The notes under the pieces: generated by a model | What the model was told of the DNA's origin: nothing | Seen by the model: only the letters and a program-made list of their open reading frames with translations | Database searches by the model: none | Translations under genes and position numbers: made by a program | Part shown: piece by piece, positions 11,166-23,389 of the stretch | Numbering within the stretch: position 1 is the stretch's first letter | How the letters are laid out: each line of letters opens with the position of its first letter | NCBI GenBank assembly: GCA_015501585.1 | Contig: JADNRY010000088.1 | Span: 1-64,000, forward strand | Direction: 5' to 3' | Source: Rhodocollybia butyracea | Taxonomy: Eukaryota > Basidiomycota > Agaricomycetes > Agaricales > Omphalotaceae | Length of the DNA: 64,000 nucleotides

Positions 11166-13700
11166 TAATTGAGAAATCACAAACTTTTTGCAGTGGATGA
11201 GGTCAAAGCTGTTTTCACTACCTAATTGGGAAATGGCCAAACTCACCACAAAAACTGTCTGAACTCTATCCATGAGGACAAGAACTTGTAGTAGACATCC
11301 AGACCCCTTCTCCATACATAGAACAGGTGGCTTACCCCAAACGAAGGCAGTCCTGTGGTGGGAAGGGGTTGGATTGCAAAATATTTTTGGATGACCTTTG
11401 ATTTTAGTGGATGAGGACAAAGCTGTATGTCCATAAAAGGAAATTAATGAAAAGAGGTGAGTCTAAAGATTGCTTGATATAACATGCAGATTGACATGGA
11501 TAAGGCTGATCCTTTTCATCCCTGATACCCTGATATGTTGTCTACCCTTTCTGGGTCTCTGATATATTTAGATGTCCCATGGGAGATCAGTTCTTATTGA
11601 TCTTTCAAATTTCCCATCAAAAACCCCATTTTTTCGAAATTAAAGGATAAGTATCAGAGTATCCAGGGCAGTGGGGGCAACAGGCCTCTATGGCATTGTA
11701 CCCTGGTATAATAGGTACATTTCTACCACTCAGGAGTACTTCACACTGTCCTGAGAGAGTGGGTAATAACTGTTCTCTGTATATCTATACATAAATTTCG
11801 CTTTTTTGACCATCAAATCATTTATAGGGGAAGCTGTGGGTGAGAGATTGGGTTCAAAACTGATGAGCAGTGTCCCAGGACATGATATAGCATATCTATG
11901 ACAGAATATTTCTACTATATGATGTTCAAGATATGATGATAAGTTTGACACAAGTATCAGACACTTAAGAACCCAGGACTACTGGTACATCAAGGTAAGA
12001 CAAGGGTAGGTCAAGGAAAGGCTCTGGTATCAATTTATATTATACTAGCATGCTATATGCCAAGCTAGACAGTCATCTCTGCCCTACAGCTGCCTCTATT
12101 AATGATTTAATAGGCAAAAAAGCGAAATTTATGCACACATATACAGAGAACAGTTATTACCCACTCTCTCAGGACAGTGTGAAGTAGACAACATATCAGG
12201 GTATCAGGGGATGAAAAGGATCAGCCTTATCCATGTCAATCTGCATGTTATATCAAGCAATCTTTAGACTCACCTCTTTTCATTAATTTCCTTTTATGGA
12301 CATACAGCTTTGTCCTCATCCACTAAAATCAAAGGTCATCCAAAAATATTTTGCAATCCAACCCCTTCCCACCACAGGACTGCCTTCGTTTGGGGTAAGC
12401 CACCTGTTCTATGTATGGAGAAGGGGTCTGGATGTCTACTACAAGTTCTTGTCCTCATGGATAGAGTTCAGACAGTTTTTGTGGTGAGTTTGGCCATTTC
12501 CCAATTAGGTAGTGAAAACAGCTTTGACCTCATCCACTGCAAAAAGTTTGTGATTTCTCAATTAAGTAATAAAAACAGCTTTGGCCTCATCCACTGCAAA
12601 AGATTTGTCACTTCTTAATTAGGCAATGAAAACAGCTTTGACCTCATCCACTGCAAACTTTTGAAATTGCCTAATTAAGAATTAAAACTCTATTGAAATA
12701 AAATTGCCTAATATAGTAATTTATCAAAAATACCAAATGTGTCTAACTCTATGAGAAAAACATAAGTGTTTGATAATTGCCTAATTTGGTAATAAAAACA
12801 GCTTTGACCTCAGCCACTATAGAAATTTAAAATTTTCCTAATATAGTAATTTTTAAAATGCCTTAAATGATGTACAACCTAACCTTGGACATGTCCAAGT
12901 TGCCCTTGGCCATGTCCAAACTAACCTTGATCATGCCCAACCTGATCTTGGTCATGTCCAACCTAACCTTGGTCATGTCCAAGTTGCCCCAGGTCATGTC
13001 CAAGCTGTCCTTGGCCAGATCCAACTCAGCATGAGCCAGCAGCTTCCCTTCTCTTCCCACTGCCCCATGTACCTGCAATTAGCCCACTGAAACACTCCCC
13101 AAGGTTGCACACACTTCACATGTAAACTGACATCTCTCCTGCACCATCTTATTCCACTCTGGAGGCTGACATCTCTCCCAAAGCATTTTATACTGCTTTC
13201 CAAGCATCCCCTACTCCTCCCTCAGCACCCTCTACTCCCCCTCTATCACCCCCACTGCACCCCCTACTCCTACCCTGGAAGTTCCACACCCCTCCCAAGA
13301 GGTCTCCCTCCTCTCCCACAAGGTACCCTATCCCTCCCAGGGCATACCCTATCCTACCCCTGGTCATGACCAACTTGACCCAGGTGACCAGGTCATGGCC
13401 TACTTCAAGTTGCTTGGACATGACCCACTTCCCTCATGAGGAAAAGCCGTTTTTGCCTAGGTGACCCCAGAGTGGCCTAAAGCAAACTAGGTGACCTATG
13501 AATCCTATGGCATCCTAGGAATTTGGGCTCATCCCTTGCCAGTCAGGTTTGCCTAGGATACCCTAGGGCAAAAATGGCTTTTCCTGATGCTGGACATGAC
13601 CAAGCCACCTTGGATTTGCCAGGGACTTTGAGTCTTTTTAGTCAGGTCAGTGTAACAAAAGTGTAGACTAATAAGACTAAAAAAAGTGGTTGCCTGAAGT
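11166..13700. mobile_element. Palindromic element C, main part
   Basis: It resumes the left arm cut at 389, crosses a central spacer (about 11,840-12,090) and runs out along the right arm to 13,700. The right arm repeats 1-389 in reverse complement. The right terminus (GTGGTTGCCTGAAGT at 13,686-13,700) matches the end of element A. The outer right arm carries TTGGACATGTCCAA-type palindromes (about 12,880-13,020) and pyrimidine-rich sequence. A short element (E1) is inserted at 13,435-13,589. Element C is a cousin of A, with diverged subterminal motifs. It encodes nothing convincing. Confidence 0.78.
13435..13589. mobile_element. Short inverted-repeat element E1 (155 bp)
   Basis: The ends are inverted copies: CATGAGGAAAAGCCGTTTTT at left, and at right the reverse complement of CATCAGGAAAAGCCATTTTT. 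It is flanked on both sides by CT, possibly a 2-bp duplication. It is a deletion version of the full element at 32,652-33,003. Confidence 0.65.
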
Positions 13701-13830
13701 GGGGGCTTCCTAGGATACCCTGGGGAATCCTCAAGAGCCTTGACTGGCAAAGGATGAGCCCAAATTCCTAGGATGCCATAGGATTCATAGGTCACCTAGT
13801 TTGCTACTCTGAGGTATTGCCCTGCATTGG
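13701..13830. mobile_element. Half copy of element E adjoining the end of element C
   Basis: Immediately after the terminus of C, the sequence matches the right half of the E element at 32,652-33,003 (CTTGACTGGCAA, CCTAGGATGCCATAGGATTC, GTCACCTAGTTTGCT). It suggests that element C landed inside an older E copy. The far end is deleted or diverged. Confidence 0.6.
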
Positions 13831-16800
13831 ACCTCTTGCTCTCGTCACACCTGCATTTTTCAATCTCACATATGATTGTTTCCATTGGTCATTTTTTGTA
13901 CTCTTTGCTCGCTTATTGTTTGTACTTTTCGCTCATTGTCGTAATTAATCATTATTTCAAATGTGTTGGTGTCTCGAAAACTGCCCATAAATTGCTCAGC
14001 ATAAGTACTTAAGGTAAAAGGGCCCTGTTATGCCTTGTAGTGGCTATAGGGCTTGTAAGGGCTTGTATCGGCTTGTAATCTTGTGAAGCTTGTAAGCGCC
14101 TGTGACCATTCAGTAAAAACAAGTGCATACAAGGTGCGCCAACCTTGCAAGCTATGCGCAGGTTGTACAGCCTTGTTTTCCCTTTTCACCGCATGCGGTT
14201 CAAGACCTACTCTTTTGCTGATGTGATACATTTGCCATTTCCGTCAGTACTTAGTTTCACCGTAAATTACAGATGCTCAAAACTCCCATATCTTATCACT
14301 ACAATATAGCTCTAGTCACCGCTGATTTCAAACTTGCAAGCTCTCTATGTGCATGTGATTACTTTCCGTAACCATTAATAAGATAAGATATCTGAATATA
14401 ACTGACTTCAGCCTGTATATGGCAAGATATACTCAATATAAGCTCAACACATATGCTTCTAGTTAGGTGAGCTTCTGTTATGGCTTCCTGTATGGGTAAT
14501 AGTTCATACATCCTCAAAAAAAAATGTTGTGTGAAGTTTTTTTTAGTGAGAGACCAACCGACCAAGCCGATATCACGGGTTCATGGCCCGGGCCCCTCTT
14601 GATATCTCTCTATTTATTATTAATGAATCCTTGACTATAAGCATTGTACGATTACTTGAGAGTCTCCTAGTCTTTTACACTGTTGTACACACAATAGTAT
14701 CCTATTTGTCCTGTTCACTGGTGTTCTGTAAGGACATTGCCAATAGGGCATGTGATAGACCTTTCCTGTGTAAGAGCTAGCCTAGAATTAGATTGACCAT
14801 GAAGCTTAGTAGGGCCCCCACTTCAGAGAAGGCAACAACAGCTGTCTAGTTGTTCATTAAGGAATTATTGCTTTAGACAGACCATCTCACTTTGGCACCG
14901 TGTGTCCATGTGTCATTGGTTGTACCAGTATGTGTTATTGGTTGTGCCAAAGTTACCCTACTTTTTCATGCCTTGTCACCCCTATCAGCATGTATGAGAG
15001 AGCGGAACAACTTCAATAGTTGCAAGTGCTACCCAACAGATTATATGGTGGCAATTATTGCCTGGGACACATAAAAGAAACAACACCAGTTGATCATCCA
15101 ATGGTAAGAACTCGGACCTTCCATCTATGGCAATCCCAACTAGTGTTTTTTTGGGTCCAGGTACCTGTGCGGCGGGTCTGGCTTTACCGGGATCCAGACT
15201 CATGTCCATCCTTAGTTACAGTATTCTACTTTTGAAGTACAATATTATAATGAATCTGAAGTGCCCCTGCTTTTGCTGCTGAGAGGGAGTGAATGCGGAG
15301 AAGTCAAAACTTGCAAACTCAGCTTTCAGAACCTGCCGCTGCCAAATGGTCCCACAGTCTCATAGCTGTACCCCAGTATTTGGGATTAAAAGAAAGAGCT
15401 GTTGTATCCTACTCCCAATCAGTAGTTAAGAAACATTTAATGGAAAAGACTCAAAAAATCTCACCAGGCCATTCAGGATCCATTGTCAAAGTGAGGCCAG
15501 CCTGGTCTGGTACTGGGGTTTGCAGAGTACTAGTCCCTAATTTACTGTTAGAATGAAGGCAGACGCTTGAAGCTTGATATTGAACAGATGTCCTACCTCC
15601 TTGTACAAACTTGGGCGCCCTGGCACCCTCACTGGCTGAGATATATTAGCATATAGTCATGAGAACTTCAAAGCTTTTAAACACCCCATATGTGGACTTG
15701 AGATATGGATCAGAGGCCTTGCGAGTAGATGAGCGAACAGATTTTGAGCATCCACTTGAGTTAGATCCTGGCACTCACTGTCGTGATTTTCAAGAACGTG
15801 CTACCTTCAATTTTTCAGCAATCTCCTCATGATGTTTTGGTTTCTTCTTGCAAGAACTGCTTGCTTGTTAGCCTGCGTTCTTGGCTATGCGGTCATGAGT
15901 ACTATTGCTGGGATTTTTGAGGATGCCAGTAGTTCGAGATGCTTGGATTCGTTTGCCACTCCATCATTGAGTTCAATTAGCCAACAATTCAGTAACACTG
16001 ACAGCGTTAAAGAATGGAAATCCAACAATATACCTAACATCTCATTCTCTCCATCAGCTGAATCTAATAACACGTATGCTGTTTGACCGTTTGCTGAGTC
16101 AGTGTTCAAATGCGGGAAGGTGAAAAAGTTGATGGAATGGGGCCAAATTCAGCCGGCTCTGGTTTTACAGTAATAGGCGAGTCTAATACAATAAAACTCA
16201 AGATATTAATGTGTGAAATTAAATGTGAACTCTTTGGTGCACACCTGTATAATTGATCTTGCAAATAGTCCCGCCGCGAGGGCAACTCAATCCAATCAAG
16301 GCTTTCATAAATCTCTGGATGTTTTCACAAATAAGCGGCCAGGAACATCTGAATGAATGTGTCATTGTCAAGTGGTGGGGGGGGTGTGACAAACGATGAA
16401 CGTGTTGATTGACAATATACATCATGAATCGTGACATACCTTGTTGCAGAATTCATGTACAATTTTAATGGGAAGATGTTGCAAAAGAATTTTGAGCTCA
16501 TCGCTGTCGGTCTCATTGGCCATTGTCAAAGGGGCGGAGAAGGTGGTGGCACAGAACAGAGAAATTTTTCTGTGTTCACATGCATGAAAGGTTGTTAGTG
16601 GCCTCACGGCAATGTGCATTCAAAGCATATGTGACTGTGCATGACCCAAAGCTGATTGTGTGTGTTTAAATGTGATTGTGAGCACTTCAAATGTGAATGT
16701 GAGCGCGCTGAAGGTGAATATCTGACTTAGGAACAAAGGTGAACAAGTTGTAACTAGTATATACCCCCCTTGAGGGGAGAGGGGATAGAACAGTATGCTT

Positions 16801-17157
16801 TCACAGTGCAGTGAGAAGGTCAAGCTTTGTTAACTTTGTTGTCATCCATAATCACTATTGAAAGGAGAACATCAGAGTACCACAAAGGTCCAAAGCCCAA
16901 GGCATAGACAGATTAGGTATCAAGATATAGTAACACAAGCATTAAGACACTGATCATACTTTCCAAAGAGGATGAGATTTATCAAGGAGATAGATTAGCA
17001 GACAGGAGACTGAGTAAAACAAACAGAAATAAGGGTATCATGTGCTTCAGTTGAAGCTGGACAATATTGTTGTTGCCTTGGTTGGTAGGTACCAGGAGTG
17101 TCCTGGATCGCTTGAATATTTACCTCTGCATTGTCATCAATTTTTCTGTCCTCCTGC
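13831..17157. other. No convincing gene; low-information stretch
   Basis: Only short open frames without recognisable motifs occur. Near 14,035-14,095 there is a run of GCTTGTAA-like words. A small minus-strand frame at 16,422-16,619 (containing MANETDSDELK) is followed by a plausible GTATGT donor near 16,442, but no coherent downstream exon was found, so it is not called. Confidence 0.5.
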
Positions 17158-19846
17158 CTAGAGCAAATGCATGCTCCTATCTATGTCTTGTTTGTGTGCC
17201 AAAAGAATTTGGACAACGTCCCTGTTCCCCCTCTCAGAAGCTGCCTGGAGTGCATCCCCATATGCTCCCCCTTGGGCATTTACATCTGCTTGGTGCTCCA
17301 GAAGGAGCTGGACAATATCCTTGTTTTCCTTGTAGGAAGCTGCCTGGAGGGCATTCCCATAGTATCCCCCTTGGGCATTCACATCTGCTTTATGGTCCAG
17401 AAGAAGATGGACAATATCCATGTTGCAGCTCCAGGAAGCTGCCTGGAGTGCATTCCAATACTCTCCCCCTTGGGCATTCACATCTGCTTTATGCTTCAGA
17501 CGAAGCTGAACAATACCCCAGTCTCCTGTCCAGGAGGCTGCCTGGAGTGCATTCCCATACTCTCCCCCTTGGGCATTTACATCTGCTTTGCATTCCAGAA
17601 GAAGCAGGACAACATCCTTGTGTGCCCTCCAGCAAGCTGCCGGGAGTGCATTCCCATACTTGCCCCCTTGGGCATTTACATCTGCATTGTGCTCCAGAAG
17701 AAGCTGGACAATGCCCCTGTTTCCTGTCCAGGAAGCTGCCTGGGGTGCATTTCCATACTCTCCCCCTTGGGCATTTACATCTGCTTTGTGCTCCAGAAGA
17801 AGCAGGACAATATCCCTCTGTACCCTCCAGCAAGCTGCCTGGAGTGCATTCCCGTACTTTCCCCCTTGGGCATTTACATCTGCGTTGTGCTCCAGAAAAA
17901 GCTGGACCATATCTTTGTTTCCCATCCAGGAAGCCACCTGGAGGACATTTCCATATTCTGCCCCTTGGCAATTTACATCAGCAAGATTTTCCAAGAGTAA
18001 AAGATCAGCAATGCTTCGCATATTTAACCTAGCCATGTAATAAAGTTGGCTTTGTATTTCACTTGAGTGTAAAGTTGGCTGATAGATTGCGTCACGCCAA
18101 GTACCGCGTCCTATATCATGCATTCTAATCCAATTCACATAAGTCAGTTGATTGCTGTCTTCCATCAGTGATATGGCCAAGTCCTTTGCAGTCTTGTGTT
18201 CAGAGCCTTCAGGAACTAGCCTTTCCATGTGTGCTGGCCAATGCTGGGCAGTATATAGTCCTAATGGATATGACTTGTCAAAGATTTTGTTTTCCTTGGG
18301 CAACATCCCCTCTTTGTTAAAGTGCAGTAGATAAATAAGGCAGGTTTGACATATTGTGGAATGTGCTAAATGCTCATTGATTTCAAACACTTTTTTTATA
18401 TGCACATTGGCAATGGCTTGGGTGAGAAAGTCTTTCACTGAATTGTGGGCTAGTTGCACAATGTACTTCTCCTCACTGAAGTCAAACCATGTTTCCTCCA
18501 AGCTTATAGTAATTAATGTAGAATCCAAGATATTGTAAGTCCCATTCATCAGCTCCAAGGACCGCATTTCAGGATCAAATGTTTGATCTTCTAAGTCTAC
18601 AGCAAGAATATCTGTGACCTGTGCAATTGAAAGTGGTTCAAATGCATAGACCAACCACATAATAAGTTTGCCTGCATCTTTCACATGTTCACTTTCATTC
18701 ATTCTTTCAATGGCCAGAGTGTATGTTTCTGCTAGGGTCTTGGGTAACTTTTTCAATGCCTCCCGCATGGCCTTGGGTGTCTTGCACCGTTGCAGCACAG
18801 TTACCTGGCAGTCAACCCAACGGAACCTTTGAAACATCAAGTTGATTACAAGGCTATTCAATATTTTGCAGTACTTACTGTCCCTGTGCACTTTCATTTA
18901 AATGATCAACTATCTCATTTAACAGTTCTGGCTGGAATTTCCGATGGCTGAATTTGCCCTTCAGGTATTTAGCAACATCCTGACGAAAAGATTCTGTATC
19001 ATCAAGATGAATATACCAGGATGCATCATCAACAGTCTCAGCTAAATATTGACTGGTTACAGCTATGCAGAGGATCTCCTTAAGATGGGCAAGATGTTTG
19101 AGAACATCAATTGCCTCACTGCATTCATCCATGGCATCTAGCACAAGGTATGCTGGGCTCAAGTCTTTAGAAACAACTTCCAAAGTAGCACTTAGTCCTG
19201 CTATAGTAGGCTCCATAAGGCCATGGTTCGATTTTCTATATAGCTCATGCAAGGCAGGATGAACCGTTTCATCCCTTGTAGCCATTTGGAGCAAAAGGGA
19301 CTGAAGGAGGCCTCAAGCATTGGTCTTAGTGTGTGAGTTATCCCGGTTGTCAAAATAGTAGTAGCAACACAGGAATGCTTGATTGGCTTGCAGGTTTTCA
19401 ATGATAGCTGCCCTAAAGAATCACATGAGAAATATGAAATATGAAATCATACCAACTTTGCTGTATGCATACAAAAGGAATGTTTTACCTGAGCCCACTA
19501 GATGCACTATGATTAGATTTGAAATTACTCTACAAAAGAGTTTTACCTTTGCCCTGAATCCATAAAATTCCAGATGTAGCCTCTCTCCATTCAACAAACT
19601 GGGGATCAGAGAATATCCACTCTCCAGTTCCAGGTGTTCTCTTATCACATGCTGCTACAAAATTTGTAGAGGGATCAGGTGCTTTTAACCATTTCCGAAT
19701 ATCTGATACATTGTTGGTATCTTCAATACAATGCGTTACTCAAAGACATTGATAAGAGTTGTCAAAGAGCACCCACTCCATGTATGATAGTTATTCTGGA
19801 TGTTGGTTGCTGCTTGAAATTGCGGGTTTACCATAGAAAAGTTGGA

Positions 19847-19851
19847 AGCAC
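19847..19851 (+). repeat. 5-bp target duplication of copia element (left)
   Basis: AGCAC precedes the left LTR and recurs at 26,851-26,855 after the right LTR. Confidence 0.85.
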
Positions 19852-20191
19852 TGTTGTAATATCAACGGAAACTATCCTAAACTCATGTGGAATCACGGCG
19901 AGTCATTATGACTCATATTCGGTTCAAGGTATTTGATACATTGGACATAAGTCATAGCTAGTTAAGTAAAGTCATATTGAGTCATATCTAGTCATGTAGA
20001 GTCATGCGCAGCAATGCACAGTCATTCCGCAGCATTCCGCAGCAAGCTTATTACATAGTTTCCCATGTACTAGTTTATCCCTATAAATATAGGCTCGAGG
20101 GACCCAGTTCATATAATTAAGAACTACCCCCACAACTAGCGAGCACTTAAACTCCACCAATAATTCACTAAGTATTACACAACCTTCAATA
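19852..20191 (+). repeat. Copia 5' LTR
   Basis: It starts TGTTGTAATATCAACGG and ends CAACCTTCAATA, 340 bp. It contains TATAAATA near 20,083 and several TGACTCA/GAGTCAT and CCGCAGC motifs upstream of it (U3). Confidence 0.9.
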
Positions 20192-20316
20192 GGTTATGGG
20201 CCCCGACCTTAGCTGAATTAAATACACATTATCTTTGACATTACAAACAACAATCTGCACAACACTTTTTCATCAATAAGAAGTCAACAACAACAACACA
20301 ATCACCAGTCTAGCAA

Positions 20317-21382
20317 ATGTCTACCAACCATTCAAGTAACACAAAGCTTGGGGATTATTTCCTTAGACTCCCAAAACTCAATTCAGATGGATCAAATTGG
20401 GTCATATACAAGGACCGCTTCATGTTTGCTGCTGAAGCTGCAGGACTTGAAGAGTATTTGAAAGACACAGCTGCACCAAAGCAGAAACCAGCAATTGCTG
20501 ATGCCAGTGCTGGCCCAACAGCAGCAGAGACCAAAGCCATTGAAGAGTGGGAAAAGGAAATGAAAACATGGAATTCAGAATCAGCAATATTAAAGCAGGG
20601 AATTGCAAGCACTATACCTGATTCATTATTCCTAAAGGTTAAAGGTGAGACAGCATTTGGAAAGATGTGGAAGAAATTAGTAGATGAACATCAGATGAAG
20701 TCAAAAATGATGATGGTTGACTTGCGGCGTAAATTACAGAATGAACGTTGTGAGGGTGACAATGATGTTCGGGATTACTTATCCAGAGTAATTGCCTTAC
20801 GAGAAGATTCGATTTCAATGAATGCAGATCCCGGCGAGGATAATTTCATTGCAATAATCATGACCACTCTTCCAAGATCATATGACCCTTACCTGGCAGC
20901 ATTGACTGCAACGGCAACACTTGTTAGCACAACACTCACAGTGGATACATATATTCGTGGGATCCAAGATGAAGCAGATAGAAGGAAATTGGGACAACAA
21001 AATTCCAAAAATGGAGCCAAAGAAGCAGCATATGCTGTGGGACCATCAAAGAAGTCTGCAGGAAATAGGAAATCAGTGAAGTGTTTTAATTGTGGTAAGA
21101 TGGGTCACATGAAGCAGGATTGCTTTGAGGAAGGGGGTGGAAAGGAGGGCCAGTGGCCTAAATACTGGAAAGGGAAAGGCAAGGGAAAGACCTATTCTGC
21201 CAAAGCAGCCATTGACAATGAAGACTTTGCATGGTATGCAAGTGTAATCCCTGATGAGAAATGGGAAGCTAAAATCACTGAAAACCTGTTGGGATATGAA
21301 GAACCTGACACAAGTAAATCAGAGCAACTGGAAGGGATGGGAACCATCTATGAAAATGATGAGAATCATAGTGTTGTGCCAG
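20317..21382 (+). pseudogene. gag: Copia gag (nucleocapsid) region
   Basis: An open frame from the ATG at 20,317 encodes a copia-type Gag: LPKLNSDGSNWVIYKDRF near the start, a charged helical middle (KSKMMMVDLRRKLQNER) and a CCHC zinc knuckle (CFNCGKMGHMKQDC) near 21,080-21,122. This knuckle normally binds element RNA during packaging. The native frame is lost near 21,383 where the hAT element begins, so the frame running on to 21,531 is partly hAT sequence. Reading beyond the hAT (from about 23,385) gives an acidic segment that probably continued Gag-Pol. It is downstream of the 5' LTR and would be expressed from its promoter. Confidence 0.85.
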
Positions 21383-23378
21383 CTGGGGCCCGGCTCAGAA
21401 GCCCCGGCTACGGCCCAGCTCATGAGGGCTGGGGCTCACCAAGAATCTGGGCCGGGCCCTATGCAAGGGCTAGGGCCCGGCCCAGGCTCAGGCCCCGGCT
21501 CAACATACGAAGCAATGGGGCTATGGCTTGACAAGGCTTGTGCCTCATAGTTACGGTACTTAATAAGTATAATGTATTTAACAATGTACAAAAACATTAA
21601 GTGCAAACATCTTCCCAGTCTCCGGACCCATCATCAAGGACGGTCCACTCAGATTCCTCCGTCACAAGTGTTGACCGGTCCACTTCTGCGGCAAGCTGTT
21701 CCATATTCTCCTCCGATTCAAGGTCAAGCTCATCGACTGTAGTAAAAGGAGTCCAAAATAATAAATCCTTACGTAGTAAGCACTTCAAAAACTGAAGGGC
21801 CTCAACAATATCACCCTTCAGCTGGTTCCGGCGTTTGCTGATTGTAATACCTGCACTGGAGAAGGCACGCTCACTTGAAACTGATGAGGCCATGATAGAA
21901 AGAAAATCTCGGGCAAGGGATGCCCATACAGGGAGATGTTGAGCGTTTAACTGTAAACTCCATGAGGACAAGAATTAAACAAGAAAAGCATTAGTACGTA
22001 CACCCCACCATTGAACGAGGCTTGAAAAGGTTGATGATGGACCGGCGTGTGGCCTTTCGGTTCGGAATTTTGACGCCATTGGTAGCGCGAGCAGCAACGT
22101 TGATCATATTCCGAAACTTGGGGTGCTCAAGTGAAGCGATGGGCTGACATTCAAACTCTGTAAGATCATATGTTTAAATTGAATGAAATACATACCTGAT
22201 CTGTTTCAATAAGCCACTCGATAGCAGCTTCCTCAAAGAGGTCATCTGAATAAGGGATAATGTGTGCCTTAGGTGGAAGTGGGGATGCATGATCGTCGAT
22301 GGTGCTCTGTGAGGTAGCCGCAGCCTTGAGAGCCTTACGGGCCAGGACATCCTTTTGTAGTATGGATGTGAAGTCATTTTCCTTGCACCACTTCTTATAA
22401 ACAAACTGCGGTCCAAATGAGCCTCAAACACGGAACTGCAGCGATTAGAGAAAACATACCTCATGCTTGAGACCAAGATGATGGCGAAGTGTCGTTATTT
22501 CATTGACAAAGGTATCGCTTGGGTCCAAGATGAATTAATAGATTTTCCATGAAGCAAAAAACTCACGGGCAATTTTTACATTTGCGGCGTGGCTTCGGAT
22601 GGCCAGGGATGCGTTTGGCCTTCTCAAAGAAATAGCTAGCATCTGCACCCTTTTCATGAGTAGGTTTTGCGGCCGGTTCTTCATCACTACTCAAGACTAT
22701 GGGTGGATCGGCAGTCTCATCTCCAGTACGTGAACGTTTGGCTATAGAATAGATAATTAATTAGTTATGTACGTTTGTATTAGATGGTTTCACACCTGTT
22801 GACTTTGATTTTCCCTTCAACTTCTTATGATCCTTCACTGACGCTGAGGAGTCTGACCCATCTCCATCAGAAGCAGAAGTATTGGATTCTCGGTTGGACG
22901 GTTTTCGCTTCTTAGACGTTGAAGGACTAGGATCTGTACATGTGGAATATTTAGATCGGCAGTACAGTGTAAAGAATATATACCTTTCGAGGGTTCTTGA
23001 GATGCTGATTGATTTTCTTGAGATTCCGGGTTGACGTTCCGAAGCTGTTCCAATTTTTGTGCACGCTGGACAGCTTCTTTCTGTGATGGAAGCTGTGTTG
23101 CCTTGTTTGCTGGGTCTCTGAGCTTGCCAGAAGGTGCTGATGAACGGCGAGATGGCACTTCAGTAGACATGAGAAAAGGAGATAAGAAACCGGAGGGAAG
23201 GTTAAAAATTTCAAGCCGAAAATCCGGCGTGTACTTATCAAGATGCACAGCCCCGGCTCAGGGCTTCCAAGAAATCTGAGCCGGGCCCTGAGCCCTCGCA
23301 AGCCCTCAAGACGGCTCCGGCCAGGCCCGGCTCAATCAGGCCCGGCCCAGATGGCTCAAGGGCTCTGAGCCGGAGCCG
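21383..23378 (-). mobile_element. Non-autonomous hAT element inside copia
   Basis: GC-rich inverted ends share CCGGCTCAGA and many GGCCCGG words (about 21,383-21,500 and 23,245-23,378). Exact ends and the expected 8-bp duplication could not be fixed. On the minus strand it holds hAT transposase pieces: a Ser/Lys-rich N-terminus (from about 23,168), a BED-like CKNC start near 22,570, KKWCKENDF and PKFRNMINVAARAT (about 22,060-22,390), and the C-terminal dimerisation region SSERAFSSAGITISKRRN (about 21,830-21,890). The catalytic core between the last two is deleted. Confidence 0.75.
21597..23190 (-). pseudogene. hAT transposase, core-deleted
   Basis: Exon-like pieces in order on the minus strand run from MSTEVPSRRSSAPSG (about 23,170) through an acidic linker with PIVLSSDEEP, a truncated BED-type zinc finger and AIEWLIETDQ (about 22,200), with an intron GTATGT...ACAG near 22,160-22,197. 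Then comes the FRNMINVAARATNGVKIPNRKATRR segment, and finally the hAT C-terminal domain (SSVSSERAFSSAG...). The region that should hold the DDE catalytic residues and most of the insertion domain is absent, between about 22,000 and 21,971. The family excises and reinserts DNA by cut and paste; this copy cannot. Confidence 0.75.
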
Positions 23379-23389
23379 TCACAATGCTA

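Noticed and set aside
12863..13078. Repetitive frame with LDMTK-type units
   Set aside because: It simply translates the tandem GGTCATGTCC/GGACATGTCC subterminal motifs of element C.
17067..18032. Long plus-strand frames of 289-321 codons opposite NLR gene 1, and similar ones at 43,683-45,915
   Set aside because: They are shadows produced by the 99-bp ankyrin periodicity on the coding minus strand.
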